A DNA stretch of 64,000 bases from NCBI GenBank assembly GCA_027451985.1, contig DAIDHS010000007.1:1-64000 (forward strand). The letters run 5' to 3'. Below, in pieces: positions 35,349-43,990 of this stretch (position 1 is its first letter; each line of letters begins with the position of its first letter). Source of the stretch: Elusimicrobiota bacterium (lineage in GTDB: Bacteria > Elusimicrobiota > Elusimicrobia > UBA1565 > UBA9628). Below the pieces are notes generated by a model. That model was not told the DNA's origin. It saw only the letters and a list, made by a program, of their open reading frames with translations, and did not search any database. A program made the position numbers and the translations under genes.

Positions 35349-35756
35349 TTAACGGGCCTGCGCGCTCGAGTCGCCCGTCGACGCGTTGGCCGTCAGGGAA
35401 AGCCGCCGGGCGTCCCACTGGGCCGTCATGGCGGCGAATTTTTTCTGCTGCTGCGGAGTCAGGATGCCGCCGAGATTTTGCCGGAAGGCCGCGCGGATGC
35501 CGTTGAATTGAGAGAGCATCTGCTTATGCAGTTCCATGACTTGGCCGCGGTTCGTTTCCAGGATGGCGCGCAGTTTCTGCTGCTGCGCGGAGCTCAAGTC
35601 CAGCCGGCGGCTCAAGTCCGCCAGCATGCGCTCGGTGTTGGGGCCGCGCCGCCAAAACTGATGCATGGCTCGCTTTTCGTAGCGCACGCCCGCAGCGGCG
35701 CCGAGCAGAAGGCCTATGACGAAGACGGCGGCGGTGGGAAATCCCGTTCGTTTCAT
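35349..35756 (-). CDS. Spy/CpxP-family periplasmic protein (metal/stress sensor-like)
   Basis: 135 aa: one N-terminal anchor (AAVFVIGLLLGAAAGV), then a long helical domain with LDLSSAQQQKLRAILETNR and LTPQQQKKFAAM, the duplicated LTxxQ signature of the Spy/CpxP/CnrX superfamily. These proteins are chaperones or sensors. Encoded between an anti-sigma factor and a tripartite pump, it probably senses the inducing stress, like CnrX in the CnrYXH metal-resistance system; that parallel is inferred. Candidate metal ligands are the His residues in MHQFW and ELHKQM. Confidence 0.82.
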   Translation of the reverse strand: MKRTGFPTAAVFVIGLLLGAAAGVRYEKRAMHQFWRRGPNTERMLADLSRRLDLSSAQQQKLRAILETNRGQVMELHKQMLSQFNGIRAAFRQNLGGILTPQQQKKFAAMTAQWDARRLSLTANASTGDSSAQAR

Positions 35757-35758
35757 CG

Positions 35759-36223
35759 TTATTGCTCCTCAACGGCCACAAGACGCTGGCTGTTGGCAGG
35801 GTCAAGCGGCGCCACCATCTCGGCCACGGTGCTGTGAGAGCCGATTAAAAGCTGGGAGTCCAGGGGAACCATCAAGGCCGGCGCGCCGCGGCGCAGGGCC
35901 AGAATCAAGGCGGCCAAAGCGAACCCCAAAGAGGGCACGACCCACCACAGGTTTCGCCACGCGCCCGCGCGGGGAGCGGGGGCGGAGGCTTGGCCGGGGA
36001 TTTTCTCCATTACCGCCCGGGTGAAGGCCTCGACTCGGGCCGCTGAGGGCGCCTCGGCCGGGCGGAACAGGCGCCAAGCCAGCGAGGCGCGGCGTTCGTA
36101 GTCCTGCCGGCACAGGCCGCACGCGGCCAAGTGGGCCGTGAACTCCGTTTTAAGCGGGTCCGGGAGCTCCCCGTCCCTCATCTCGTCAATCCGCTCGCGA
36201 AAATCCTCGTGTTTCATCGTCAT
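35759..36223 (-). CDS. Anti-sigma factor with zinc-finger (ZAS) and one transmembrane helix
   Basis: 154 aa. The N-terminal ZAS domain has HLAACGLCRQDYE (His-x3-Cys-x2-Cys). A transmembrane helix near residues 95-113 (LWWVVPSLGFALAALILAL) is followed by a short periplasmic tail. Its start codon lies within 5 bp of the sigma factor stop. It should hold the ECF sigma factor inactive until signalled from the periplasm. An alternative start two codons later is equally good. Confidence 0.88.
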   Translation of the reverse strand: MTMKHEDFRERIDEMRDGELPDPLKTEFTAHLAACGLCRQDYERRASLAWRLFRPAEAPSAARVEAFTRAVMEKIPGQASAPAPRAGAWRNLWWVVPSLGFALAALILALRRGAPALMVPLDSQLLIGSHSTVAEMVAPLDPANSQRLVAVEEQ

Positions 36224-36227
36224 CACT

Positions 36228-36839
36228 TTAGACGCCGCTGGGCTCCTCAAAGTGTCGTGCGATTTCGCCAAGCTCAGCGCGAGCGCGCTTTAGGCGCCCT
36301 TTGACCGCGTCGATGGTGCAATCCAGGGCCTTGGACATCTCCAAATAACTCAGTCCCTGCGTTTCCTTGAGCACCAGGACCACCCGATGTTCGGGAGAAA
36401 GCCGCTCCAGCACGCGCCGCACCAGGTCCTTGTTCTCGAAGACGGCGCTGGAATCGGGCTCCGACACGTCCGACCGAGGTCGGGCTTGGCCGGACTCGTT
36501 CTCTTCCCCGGTCGGCGCGTCAAGGGACTCGGTCTTGTGCCGCGCCTGCCGGCGCAGGACGTCCAGGCAGTGGTTGGACGCGATGCGGTAAATCCAGGTG
36601 GAGAAAGAAGAGTCGCTCTTAAACTGGGGCAAGAAGCGGTAGGCCTTTAAGAAAATCTCCTGGGCGGCGTCCTCGGACTCGCTTGAATTGGAGAGGAGGC
36701 AAAGGCAGAGGCTCCTGACGCGGGGATAATGGCTTTTGACCAGTTCCGCGTAGGCCTGGGAGTCTCCGGAGCGGATTTTAGCGACAATCTCCGAGTCGGT
36801 GATGCGGTCTCCTTGCGGCGCTATGCGCACCGTTTGCAT
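36228..36839 (-). CDS. ECF-type RNA polymerase sigma factor
   Basis: 203 aa from the ATG at 36839; a longer open frame upstream overlaps the divergent Sel1 gene and is rejected. Sigma region 2 includes DAAQEIFLKAYRFLPQF and FSTWIYRIASNHCLD; region 4 is LSYLEMSKALDCTIDAVKGRLKRAR. It heads a leftward operon: sigma, anti-sigma, Spy-like, TolC, adaptor, MacB, GT2. It is expected to activate that operon. The 33-bp gap to the divergent Sel1 gene contains the promoters of both. Confidence 0.92.
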   Translation of the reverse strand: MQTVRIAPQGDRITDSEIVAKIRSGDSQAYAELVKSHYPRVRSLCLCLLSNSSESEDAAQEIFLKAYRFLPQFKSDSSFSTWIYRIASNHCLDVLRRQARHKTESLDAPTGEENESGQARPRSDVSEPDSSAVFENKDLVRRVLERLSPEHRVVLVLKETQGLSYLEMSKALDCTIDAVKGRLKRARAELGEIARHFEEPSGV

Positions 36840-36872
36840 CCATCGGACCCAGTATATATAATCTCGTTGGCC

Positions 36873-37835
36873 ATGCCTAGAATCCGTTTTGCCCTCGCCG
36901 CCGCTCTCTGCGGCGTTTGCGCGGCGGTTTCCGCAGGACACGCTTGGGCGGCTTCCTCCGCCGCAGACCTCATGGCCCAAGCCCGCAAGGCCTATCTCGC
37001 GGGGCAGTACCCCCAGGCCGTCGACGATCTCAAGCAGGCCGCGCAGGCCGGCAGCGCGGAGGCCGCCTACAAACTGGGCGTCATCTACGAGCACGGTCAT
37101 CATGTTCCTCATGATTATGCCCAGGCCGCCCAATGGTACCGGCAAGCCGCCCTAAAAAAAGACCCCGACGCCGCCAATAATCTAGGGTTTCTGTACTACA
37201 CCGGCATCGGAGGGAACCAGGACTACGCTCAGGCATTCAAATGGTTCAAGCAGGCCGCCGAATCGGGCGACAACGAGGCCCAGACCAACTTGGCGGGCAT
37301 GTACTACCACGGCAAGGGCGTTGCCCGCAATTACAAGAAGGCCGCCAAGTGGTACGCCGCCGCGGCCGCGCAAGGCAATCCCTACGCGCAGAACAATCTC
37401 GGCTATCTTTACCAGCATGGTCTGGGCGTCCGGCGCGATTACAAGAAGGCTTACGCCTGGTTCCGCAAGGCGGGGGCGCAGGGCGAGGCCTTCGCGCAGC
37501 GCAACCTGGCCCTGATGCTGGAAAGCGGGTGGGGGGTCAAGCAGGATTACCTCGAAGCTTCTGCTTGGTACGAGAAAGCCGCGCGGCAGGGCAACCCTTT
37601 AGCGCAACGAAGCCTTGGAGTAATGTATGAATTTGGACGCGGCGTGCCCAAGGACGCGGTCAAAGCCTACTCATGGTACTGGCTTGCGGCCCAAAACGGC
37701 AGCCTGCGCGCCAAAGCCGACGCGTTCCGCGTCGCCAAAATTCTGAGCCCGGCGCAGATCGCAGAGGCGAAGAATGAGGCTGCGGCCGATAAGATCGCGG
37801 CACCCCAGGCTCAGGGCGCGTCCCAAAAGCCATGA
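36873..37835 (+). CDS. Secreted Sel1-like repeat protein
   Basis: 320 aa from the ATG that follows TATAAT (36857-36862) by 10 nt and begins a signal peptide (ALCGVCAAVSAGHAWA). About seven Sel1 repeats of 36 residues follow, each with A-x-Y-x-L-G-x-x-Y-x-x-G (AAYKLGVIYEHGHHVPHDYA, AQTNLAGMYYHGKGVARNYK). Such solenoids mediate protein-protein contacts in the envelope. ATGA overlap couples it to the CsgG-like lipoprotein. Confidence 0.9.
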   Translation: MPRIRFALAAALCGVCAAVSAGHAWAASSAADLMAQARKAYLAGQYPQAVDDLKQAAQAGSAEAAYKLGVIYEHGHHVPHDYAQAAQWYRQAALKKDPDAANNLGFLYYTGIGGNQDYAQAFKWFKQAAESGDNEAQTNLAGMYYHGKGVARNYKKAAKWYAAAAAQGNPYAQNNLGYLYQHGLGVRRDYKKAYAWFRKAGAQGEAFAQRNLALMLESGWGVKQDYLEASAWYEKAARQGNPLAQRSLGVMYEFGRGVPKDAVKAYSWYWLAAQNGSLRAKADAFRVAKILSPAQIAEAKNEAAADKIAAPQAQGASQKP

Positions 37836-38524
37836 GAAAAACTCCCGCGCTCCTGCGAACCCTCGCGCCCATGAGCATTGCCGCTTTGTTGTGCGCCGCC
37901 TGCGCGACGCCGGCAGCCATTTTCGTGAGTCCTCAGTACAATCCGGCCTCCATCCATACCGTAGCGGTCTTGGGCTTCAACGACTACCCAGGAGCGTCCG
38001 GCTCGGGCCAGATGGTCTCGCAGGTTTTCGAGCCCTACTTGCTGGCGTTAGGCTACAATCTCGTTGAGCGCCAGCAGGTGCAAAGCGTGCTTCAGGAGCA
38101 GTCCTTCGATCTTTCCGGCGCCGTGAACATGGCGACAACCCAGCAGGTCGGCAAGCTCCTGGGCGCCGACGCCCTCATTTTGGGCAGCCTCACCTACTTC
38201 ACCGACACGAGCCAGCAAACCGTCTTGGTGGACATGCCTCAGGAACATGCGCGCCCCATTTTCGGGCCGGTCGGAAAAAGGGGGGAAGTCGGCATCGTGG
38301 GCATGAATACCTGGCAGACCAACAACGTCGTGCCTCAGACCCAGACTACGCCGGCCCAGGTGGGAATCTCGGTCCGGATGGTCAGCGTGGAAACCGGCTC
38401 CATCCTATGGACGGGAACGGTCTCCAGCACAGGATCCGACCTTAACGCCGCAGCGCAAAACGCCTCGCAAAGCCTTATCGCGGCCTTGGCTAAAAAGCTC
38501 CACATCCCGCAGCCCGAACAATAA
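37832..38524 (+). CDS. CsgG/LpoB-like lipoprotein
   Basis: 230 aa with lipobox LCAAC (Cys near residue 24). The mature domain shows the CsgG/DUF799-type fold: VAVLGFNDYPG, then VFEPYLLALGYNLVERQQVQSVLQEQ, LLGADALILGSLTYF and VSVETGSILWTGTVSSTG. CsgG forms the curli pore, whereas the shorter LpoB-type proteins are periplasmic activators. The lack of a clear pore-forming insertion and the 230-aa length favour the latter or an uncharacterised relative. Confidence 0.8.
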   Translation: MRKTPALLRTLAPMSIAALLCAACATPAAIFVSPQYNPASIHTVAVLGFNDYPGASGSGQMVSQVFEPYLLALGYNLVERQQVQSVLQEQSFDLSGAVNMATTQQVGKLLGADALILGSLTYFTDTSQQTVLVDMPQEHARPIFGPVGKRGEVGIVGMNTWQTNNVVPQTQTTPAQVGISVRMVSVETGSILWTGTVSSTGSDLNAAAQNASQSLIAALAKKLHIPQPEQ

Positions 38525-38542
38525 GGCGCCGCAGGCGGCCTG

Positions 38543-41500
38543 TTAATTATCCGCGGGCAGCTCGCCCAGGGCGCGCAGGGCTTCCTGCAGGCGCTCTCCG
38601 TGCTTGCGGCTCTCCAGCTTGGACATGACCGAGTAGAAGCAGGGGACTACGAAGAGGGTGAGGTTCACCGAGACGATGATGCCGCCGATGACCGCGATGG
38701 CCATGGGCCGGATAATCTCGGAACCGGGCCCCCAGGCCGCGGCCTCGGGAATGGCGCCGGCCAAAGTCGCGGCAGTGGTCATGAGGATGGGCCGCAGCCG
38801 GATGGGACAGGCGTCCAAGAGAGCCTCCCGCAACCCCATGCCGGCGCGCCTGCGATCATTGGTGAAGTCGACCAGCAGAATGGAGTTTTTCTTGACGATG
38901 CCCATCAGCAGAAGGATGCCGATGAGACTGTAGATGTTGAGCGATGTGTTGGTGATGTAGAGCGCCCACAAGGCGCCCGCCACGCTGAAAGGCAGGGCGG
39001 TCAGGATGGTAAGAGGATGAATGAAGCTGTTGAACTGGCTGGCCAGCACGATGTAGGCCGCGAAAATACCCAGGATGAGCGCGAAGAGCAGGTTGCGGAA
39101 CGATTCCTCGAAGGCCTGCGAACTCCCCGACATCACAATGTGGTAGCCCTCGCCCTTGGGGATGACGCGGTCGGCGATCTTCTGGATGGCGGCGATGACG
39201 TTCGACTCGGATTCGCCCTGCTTGAAGTTGCCGAAGATGCCGATGCCGCGCTCGCGGTTGTAGCGGGTGATGGTAAGCATGGTCTTGCCGGGCTTGATGG
39301 TCACCAGGTCCTTTAAGGGGATCATCTCGCCCTGAACGTTGCGCACCCATATCTTCTCGATGTCCGCCACCGTGAGGTTTTGATTGGCCATGAGCTTGAC
39401 CTGGATGTCGTCGCGGTGGCCCGCAGAATCGGTGTACTTGTTGGGCAGGAGCTTCATGCCGCCGACCAAGGCCGAGATGGTATCCGTGATGGTGGTCACG
39501 GGCACGCCCATGCGCGCGGCCTTGGCGCGGTCGGGATAAATTTCCAGCTCGGGCATGTCCGGGTTGTAGTCGGTGTCCAAGTCGGCCATCAGACCCGAGG
39601 CCTTCAAGCGCTTAAAAATCTCCTGCGAGTACCCCACCAGCTTGTCCCACTGCGGCCCCTCCACCTCGAACTCGATGGGATAGCCTCTCTGCGCGCTGAA
39701 ACCCGCTTGAGACAAATCTAGAATCGCCACGCGCTGCACGCCCGGCACCTTGGCCAGTTGGCCGCGCAGATATTCCATGAATTCCTGCTGAGTTGGGCGA
39801 TGGGTGAAAGGCGCGACAATCGGACGCTTCGAGGGATCATGCATGACCACGAAAAGGATGCCTTGATTGACCAGGCCACCGCCGAAGCCGCCGACGGCCT
39901 GGTAGTAGCTCTTGACCTCGGGACGCGCTTCAAGAACCTTCTCCGCGCCGGAGAAGACGCCATCGGTGTACTCCAGCGACGAACCCATCTTGGTGTAGAG
40001 CGTCACCAGGAACTGACTCTGGTCCTGCGGCGGCACGAATTCCTTGCGCAGGTACTTGGCGATGCCGTAGGAGGCGATGGTCAGCAGGAAGGCCGTAATG
40101 ATGACCCACCAGCGCCGGTCCAGGCACCACGCCAGCGCCCGCTTATAATGCACCGCCAGGCGCCCCATCCCATGGTTCATCCAACGCGTGACGGCGTTCT
40201 CGCGGCCGACCGACAGGAACTGCGAGCAGCGCATGGGCGCCAGCGTCAGGGCTTCCAGCAGCGAGAGCAGGATGGCCACGGACATCGCGACGCCGAACTG
40301 GAAGAAAAACTTGCCCACGATGCCGTTCATGAAGACCACGGGCAGGAAAATCGCCAAAATCGCCAGGGAGGCGGCGATGGCCGCGGTGGTGATTTCCCGC
40401 GCACCTACGATGGCTGCCTGAACGCGGGGCATACCGTCCTCGTTGTAGCGGGCGATGTTCTCCAGCATCATGATGGCGTCGTCGACGATGATGCCGATGG
40501 ATAAAGAAAGCGCCAAAAGCGTGAAGCTGTTCAAGGTGAACCCGCAGGCGTTCAAGAAAATAAAGGAGCCGATGACCGACACGGGGATGGCCATCACCAC
40601 GTTGAACGCCGAGGACCACGACCCCAGGAACAGGTAGCAGACCAACGAGGTGAAAAGCACGGCCAGGATCAGCGTAAACACGAGATCGTTGATGGACGCC
40701 TTGATGAACTTGGTCGTGTCGACGACCACGCCCATGTGCATGCCCTTGGGCAAAAGCGGCTGCAACTCCTTGATCTTTTGCTTGACCGCGTCGGCGATGG
40801 CCACGGTATTGGTGCCGTGCTGCTTGATGACGCCCACGCCGATGGTGGGGAAGATGCCGTCGTAGCGCGAGATGCGGCGCAGTTCGTCCGTGCCTTCCTC
40901 GCACTTGGCCACGTCGCCAAGCTTGATGCGCTTCCAAACTTCGCCCAGTCCTTCGCGCGTGGGGATGATGAGCTGGTCGCACCCCTGGGCGTTTTTGAAC
41001 TGGGAGTGAACGCGGATGTAGGTTTCCTTGGGCCCGTCGTCCTGGTAGCCCGTGGGCGCCAGCTCGTGTTCGGTGTCCACCGCGTTGATGATGTCCTGCA
41101 CGGTGATTTCGCGCCGGGTCATGTCCGTGTTGTTCGCCCAGATGCGCATCTGCGGATCGACGTAGCCGCCCAAGAACACGTTGCCCACACCGGCCACAGT
41201 CGTAATCTGATCCTTCAGGTGGTCGCGCACGAAGAGCGCGATGTCCCGCAGGCTTACCGCGCCGTTGGCCGGCTCGTCCGTTGAGAAGGGATTGACCGCG
41301 TTCGTGCTGCTGCCGTAGACCGCCGCCCACATGATGGGCTGATCGTCGGGATTGGTCTTGGTGATGACCGGCGGATCGATGGTCTGGGGAAGATTTTTCT
41401 GGGCCTCGGTGACGTAGGTTTGCACCTCTTCCAAAGCCGTGTTGATGTTTTGGTCGAGGCTAAGCTGGATGATGACTTGGGTCTGGCCTTCCTGGGAGAC

Positions 41501-41746
41501 CGACTGCACCAGCTGCACGCCGTCAACGCTCATCACCGCGTCTTCAATGGGATCGGCGACCGCGGACTCCATGACGTCGGGGGAAGCGCCCGCCCAGGTC
41601 ACCGTCACCGTAATGACCGGGAAGTCCACGTCGGGGAGCTCGCTCACGCCCATGCGGCTGTAGCTGATGGCGCCAAAGACGATGAGGCCCACCATGAGCA
41701 TCCAGGCGAAGACGGGGTTTTTAATGGAGATGTCGGAGAGCTTCAT
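38543..41746 (-). CDS. RND-family efflux pump inner-membrane permease (AcrB-like)
   Basis: 1067 aa, the normal length for an HAE-type RND pump, with 12 transmembrane segments and two large periplasmic loops. Proton-relay aspartates are present in TM4 (SIGIIVDDAIMMLENI). The N-terminus ISIKNPVFAWMLMVGLIV and the FGAISYSRMGVSELPDVDFP strand are typical. It is the last gene of the TetR-TolC-RND operon and overlaps the TolC gene by 4 bp. No membrane-fusion adaptor gene is present in the operon, which is unusual. Confidence 0.96.
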   Translation of the reverse strand: MKLSDISIKNPVFAWMLMVGLIVFGAISYSRMGVSELPDVDFPVITVTVTWAGASPDVMESAVADPIEDAVMSVDGVQLVQSVSQEGQTQVIIQLSLDQNINTALEEVQTYVTEAQKNLPQTIDPPVITKTNPDDQPIMWAAVYGSSTNAVNPFSTDEPANGAVSLRDIALFVRDHLKDQITTVAGVGNVFLGGYVDPQMRIWANNTDMTRREITVQDIINAVDTEHELAPTGYQDDGPKETYIRVHSQFKNAQGCDQLIIPTREGLGEVWKRIKLGDVAKCEEGTDELRRISRYDGIFPTIGVGVIKQHGTNTVAIADAVKQKIKELQPLLPKGMHMGVVVDTTKFIKASINDLVFTLILAVLFTSLVCYLFLGSWSSAFNVVMAIPVSVIGSFIFLNACGFTLNSFTLLALSLSIGIIVDDAIMMLENIARYNEDGMPRVQAAIVGAREITTAAIAASLAILAIFLPVVFMNGIVGKFFFQFGVAMSVAILLSLLEALTLAPMRCSQFLSVGRENAVTRWMNHGMGRLAVHYKRALAWCLDRRWWVIITAFLLTIASYGIAKYLRKEFVPPQDQSQFLVTLYTKMGSSLEYTDGVFSGAEKVLEARPEVKSYYQAVGGFGGGLVNQGILFVVMHDPSKRPIVAPFTHRPTQQEFMEYLRGQLAKVPGVQRVAILDLSQAGFSAQRGYPIEFEVEGPQWDKLVGYSQEIFKRLKASGLMADLDTDYNPDMPELEIYPDRAKAARMGVPVTTITDTISALVGGMKLLPNKYTDSAGHRDDIQVKLMANQNLTVADIEKIWVRNVQGEMIPLKDLVTIKPGKTMLTITRYNRERGIGIFGNFKQGESESNVIAAIQKIADRVIPKGEGYHIVMSGSSQAFEESFRNLLFALILGIFAAYIVLASQFNSFIHPLTILTALPFSVAGALWALYITNTSLNIYSLIGILLLMGIVKKNSILLVDFTNDRRRAGMGLREALLDACPIRLRPILMTTAATLAGAIPEAAAWGPGSEIIRPMAIAVIGGIIVSVNLTLFVVPCFYSVMSKLESRKHGERLQEALRALGELPADN

Positions 41747-43044
41747 GGCGCGCCTCCCGTCTTCGGCAGCGGAACCTCGCCCGCCGCCACCTGAAGCTGG
41801 ATGAGGCCGAAGGCCGCCTGCTGCCGGGCCGCGTTGGCCTGGACCTCGGTGTTGGCCAGGCTGGTCAGGCTGTTCATGACGTCAAGGTTGGTGACCAAAT
41901 TCTGCTCAAAGTCGCTCTTCTCCGCGGCGAAGCTTTTCTTGGCGGCCTGCACGGCGTCCGCGAAAGCCCGGGAAGAGCCGACGGCCCACTTCAGGTTCCT
42001 ATAAGAGGAACGGACGTTTTCATCCGCGGTGCGCAGCGCCAAAGACAAGCCGGACTCCGCGCTCTTTTCCTGGGCCTGCGCCTCGCGAATTTGCGCGGAA
42101 ATGGCGCCGCCGGTGAAAAGGGGAACCGAGAGGTTCACGGACCCGTCGTAGTGGACGTTTTTGGAGAACGCCGACTGAAGGAGGTAATAATTTCCAGTGG
42201 CGGTGATGGTGGGCCAGCGCTGGCGGCTGATAATCTTCGTCTGAAGCTGCGCGGCGTCGTAGGAATCCCGCGCAGCTTCCACGTCCGCGCGACGCTCTCC
42301 CGCGGCGAGCCAGCCTTTCAGATCGCCCGGGTCCGGCGGCGGAAGCTCCTCCGGCGCCAAGTCCTGGGCGGAATCGGTGAGGAATTTGAGCATCTCCTGC
42401 CCGGCGCTCTCCGTCTGATGCGCCTGCTCCAGTTGGGCTTTGGAGAGTTCCAAGACGGACTCGGCCGTCAGCAGGTCGCTCCTCTTGGCGCGGCCGATCT
42501 GCACCCAGCGCCGGAGAAAATCCACCTGATCCTGGCCTGCCTTGACGATTTTCTCATCGATCCCGATTTGATCCCGTGCCTGAAGGAGACTCACGTAGGC
42601 CTGGCCCACGTCCTGATAGAGAAGCTGCTCGGCGCGTTTCTCAGTCATGTTGGCGGACTCGTAATCGCGCCGACCCTGCTTGAAAGCCAGAAATTCGCGG
42701 AAACCGGAGAACAAGATCTGATTCAGGGTGATGGCCGCATGAGGCTGGTTGGTCAGGTTGATGCCTCCAATCGAGACGCCGGGGTTTTCCTCCCACAAAT
42801 TAGAGGCCGTGCCGGTGATCTGCGGCATGATGTCGCCGACGAGTTCGTTAACGTGGGCCAGCGCCTGCTTGGCCGCTTCCTTGTCTTGCGCGATGGTCTC
42901 CATGTGCGCCAAGGACAGGGCATAGGCCTGGGACAGGGTGACGGGGCGTTCGGCCGAAGCCCCGCCGTTTCCTTGGGCGTTGGCCGAGGGGGACAGGGAG
43001 CAATAGGCGGCCAGAAGGCCCGCCGCGAAAGCAAGCCGTTTCAC
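41743..43044 (-). CDS. TolC-family outer membrane protein (RND partner)
   Basis: 433 aa with a signal peptide (LAAYCSLSPSANA) and the duplicated helix/strand TolC pattern (VTLSQAYALSLAHMETIAQD at the start; TDENVRSSYRNLKWAVGSSR in the second half). ATGA overlaps with both the TetR gene before it and the RND gene after it show a tightly coupled operon. Confidence 0.9.
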   Translation of the reverse strand: MKRLAFAAGLLAAYCSLSPSANAQGNGGASAERPVTLSQAYALSLAHMETIAQDKEAAKQALAHVNELVGDIMPQITGTASNLWEENPGVSIGGINLTNQPHAAITLNQILFSGFREFLAFKQGRRDYESANMTEKRAEQLLYQDVGQAYVSLLQARDQIGIDEKIVKAGQDQVDFLRRWVQIGRAKRSDLLTAESVLELSKAQLEQAHQTESAGQEMLKFLTDSAQDLAPEELPPPDPGDLKGWLAAGERRADVEAARDSYDAAQLQTKIISRQRWPTITATGNYYLLQSAFSKNVHYDGSVNLSVPLFTGGAISAQIREAQAQEKSAESGLSLALRTADENVRSSYRNLKWAVGSSRAFADAVQAAKKSFAAEKSDFEQNLVTNLDVMNSLTSLANTEVQANAARQQAAFGLIQLQVAAGEVPLPKTGGAP

Positions 43045-43640
43045 GCGTCTGCGCCCATGCCGTTGAGGAAAAAACGCACCACCTCCGGGGACTTGCCCGT
43101 GAGGGGGTACTTGGCTTTGCGCGCGGCGCGGAGCATCATTGCGCTGCGGCAGAGCCCGAAAAAGACCGTTGAGCCGTAGGAGATGGAAGCGTCAGGCTTG
43201 AACAGGCCGTCCGCCCTGCAAATCATGAGGATTTTAGAGACTTGGTCGTAGTTGCGCCGGAACTTCTCCGCCAGCTTCTCTCCGCAGCGCTGATTGCAGG
43301 CGGGGAAAGCGCCGGAGCTGAAGTTGGCCACGAAGTCATGGTAGCGGTCGAAATGGGCCAGGATGACGCGGGCGGTCTCTTCCAAGAGCGCGCGGCCGCG
43401 CCGATTCGATGCCACGACCTTTTCCAGTTCGTCGCCCAGGCGGTCGACCATGTCGGCGAAGACCGCGGAGAACAAATCGCTTTTGTTCTTATAGTGGAGG
43501 AACAGCGTTCCCTTGGCCACGCCGGCCGAGCGCGCCACTTCGTCCAAGGAAATGTCCTGAAAGCCGTGCTTGACCAGCAGGCGGCAAGCGGAGGAGAGAA
43601 TGCGGCGCTTCTTGGCTTCCAGCAGTTCCGGGGCCTTCAT
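43041..43640 (-). CDS. TetR/AcrR-family transcriptional regulator
   Basis: 199 aa. The N-terminal HTH is residues 10-55 (ILSSACRLLVKHGFQDISLD, VARSAGVAKGTLFLHYKNKS), canonical for TetR. The ligand domain is variable and carries a CNQRCG motif. It is the first gene of the pump operon and probably represses it through the palindrome just upstream, responding to a pump substrate. Confidence 0.92.
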   Translation of the reverse strand: MKAPELLEAKKRRILSSACRLLVKHGFQDISLDEVARSAGVAKGTLFLHYKNKSDLFSAVFADMVDRLGDELEKVVASNRRGRALLEETARVILAHFDRYHDFVANFSSGAFPACNQRCGEKLAEKFRRNYDQVSKILMICRADGLFKPDASISYGSTVFFGLCRSAMMLRAARKAKYPLTGKSPEVVRFFLNGMGADA

Positions 43641-43667
43641 GTCTTTGGTATGCGCTTGTTCCCGATC

Positions 43668-43691
43668 AAATGACTGACCGGTTATTCATTT
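43668..43691. promoter_or_regulatory. Probable TetR operator upstream of the pump operon
   Basis: A 24-bp near-perfect palindrome with half-sites AAATGACTGACC and GGTTATTCATTT, matching at 10 of 12 positions around the centre CC|GG. It lies 28-51 bp upstream of the TetR start, next to a minus-strand TAAAAT/TATGAT -10 candidate (43690-43700), where a bound repressor would block transcription. Confidence 0.65.
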
Positions 43692-43795
43692 TATCATAGA
43701 TCGGCGCCGCCCGATCAAGTTCGCGCGCCCGAACGGGTTTAGCGGCCGGCCGAAAAATTCCCTTCTCCGGGTTTTTATTGTAAGATGTGCGGCGG

Positions 43796-43871
43796 GAGCC
43801 CGTAGCTCAGCTGGTAGAGCACGTGCCTTTTAAGCATGTGGCCGTGGGTTCGAGTCCCACCGGGCTCACCA
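43796..43871 (+). tRNA. tRNA-Lys (anticodon TTT)
   Basis: Complete cloverleaf with encoded CCA. The acceptor GAGCCCG pairs with CGGGCTC, the D stem is GCTC/GAGC, the anticodon loop CTTTTAA gives TTT, and the T arm is GTGGG-TTCGAGT-CCCAC. A TAAGAT box (43781-43786) ends 9 nt before the 5' end. tRNA-Glu follows after one base. Confidence 0.96.
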
Positions 43872-43872
43872 C

Positions 43873-43947
43873 GCCCCCGTCGTCTAACGGCTAGGACGCG
43901 GCCCTTTCAAGGCCGAAACACGAGTTCGATTCTCGTCGGGGGCACCA
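43873..43947 (+). tRNA. tRNA-Glu (anticodon TTC), integration target
   Basis: Complete cloverleaf with encoded CCA. The acceptor GCCCCCG pairs with CGGGGGC, the anticodon loop CTTTCAA gives TTC, and the T arm is CACGA/TCGTG around TTCGATTC. It is co-transcribed with tRNA-Lys. From the anticodon stem to just past CCA (43901-43951) it is duplicated exactly at 51839-51889, so an island has integrated here while leaving the gene intact. Confidence 0.97.
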
Positions 43948-43951
43948 CTTT
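43901..43951 (+). repeat. Left attachment repeat (attL) of the island
   Basis: 51 bp covering the anticodon loop, T arm and CCA end of tRNA-Glu plus CTTT. It is identical to 51839-51889; the flanking bases differ on both sides (G/C before, A/C after). Confidence 0.93.
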
Positions 43952-43955
43952 AATC

Positions 43956-43984
43956 TTGCAGATGTGCCAAATTTGTGCCATAAT
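43956..43984 (+). promoter_or_regulatory. Integrase promoter with overlapping putative arm-type sites
   Basis: -35 TTGCAG (43956-43961), a 17-bp spacer and -10 CATAAT (43979-43984), ending 6 nt before the integrase ATG, so the message would be leaderless. The spacer contains TGTGCCAAATTTGTGCCAT (43963-43981), two direct GTGCCA units. The same 19-mer recurs at 51700-51718 near the other end of the island. These are probable arm-type integrase or excisionase sites that would also autoregulate the integrase. Confidence 0.7.
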
Positions 43985-43990
43985 ATCAGC

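Noticed and set aside
36840-37145. N-terminal extension of the ECF sigma factor
   Set aside because: It would cover the divergent Sel1 gene's promoter and signal peptide; the ATG at 36839 matches the usual sigma start and length.
40143-41330. A 395-residue minus-strand frame inside the RND permease gene
   Set aside because: Same-strand shadow frame of a clearly coding RND gene with low-complexity Arg/His/Gly sequence.
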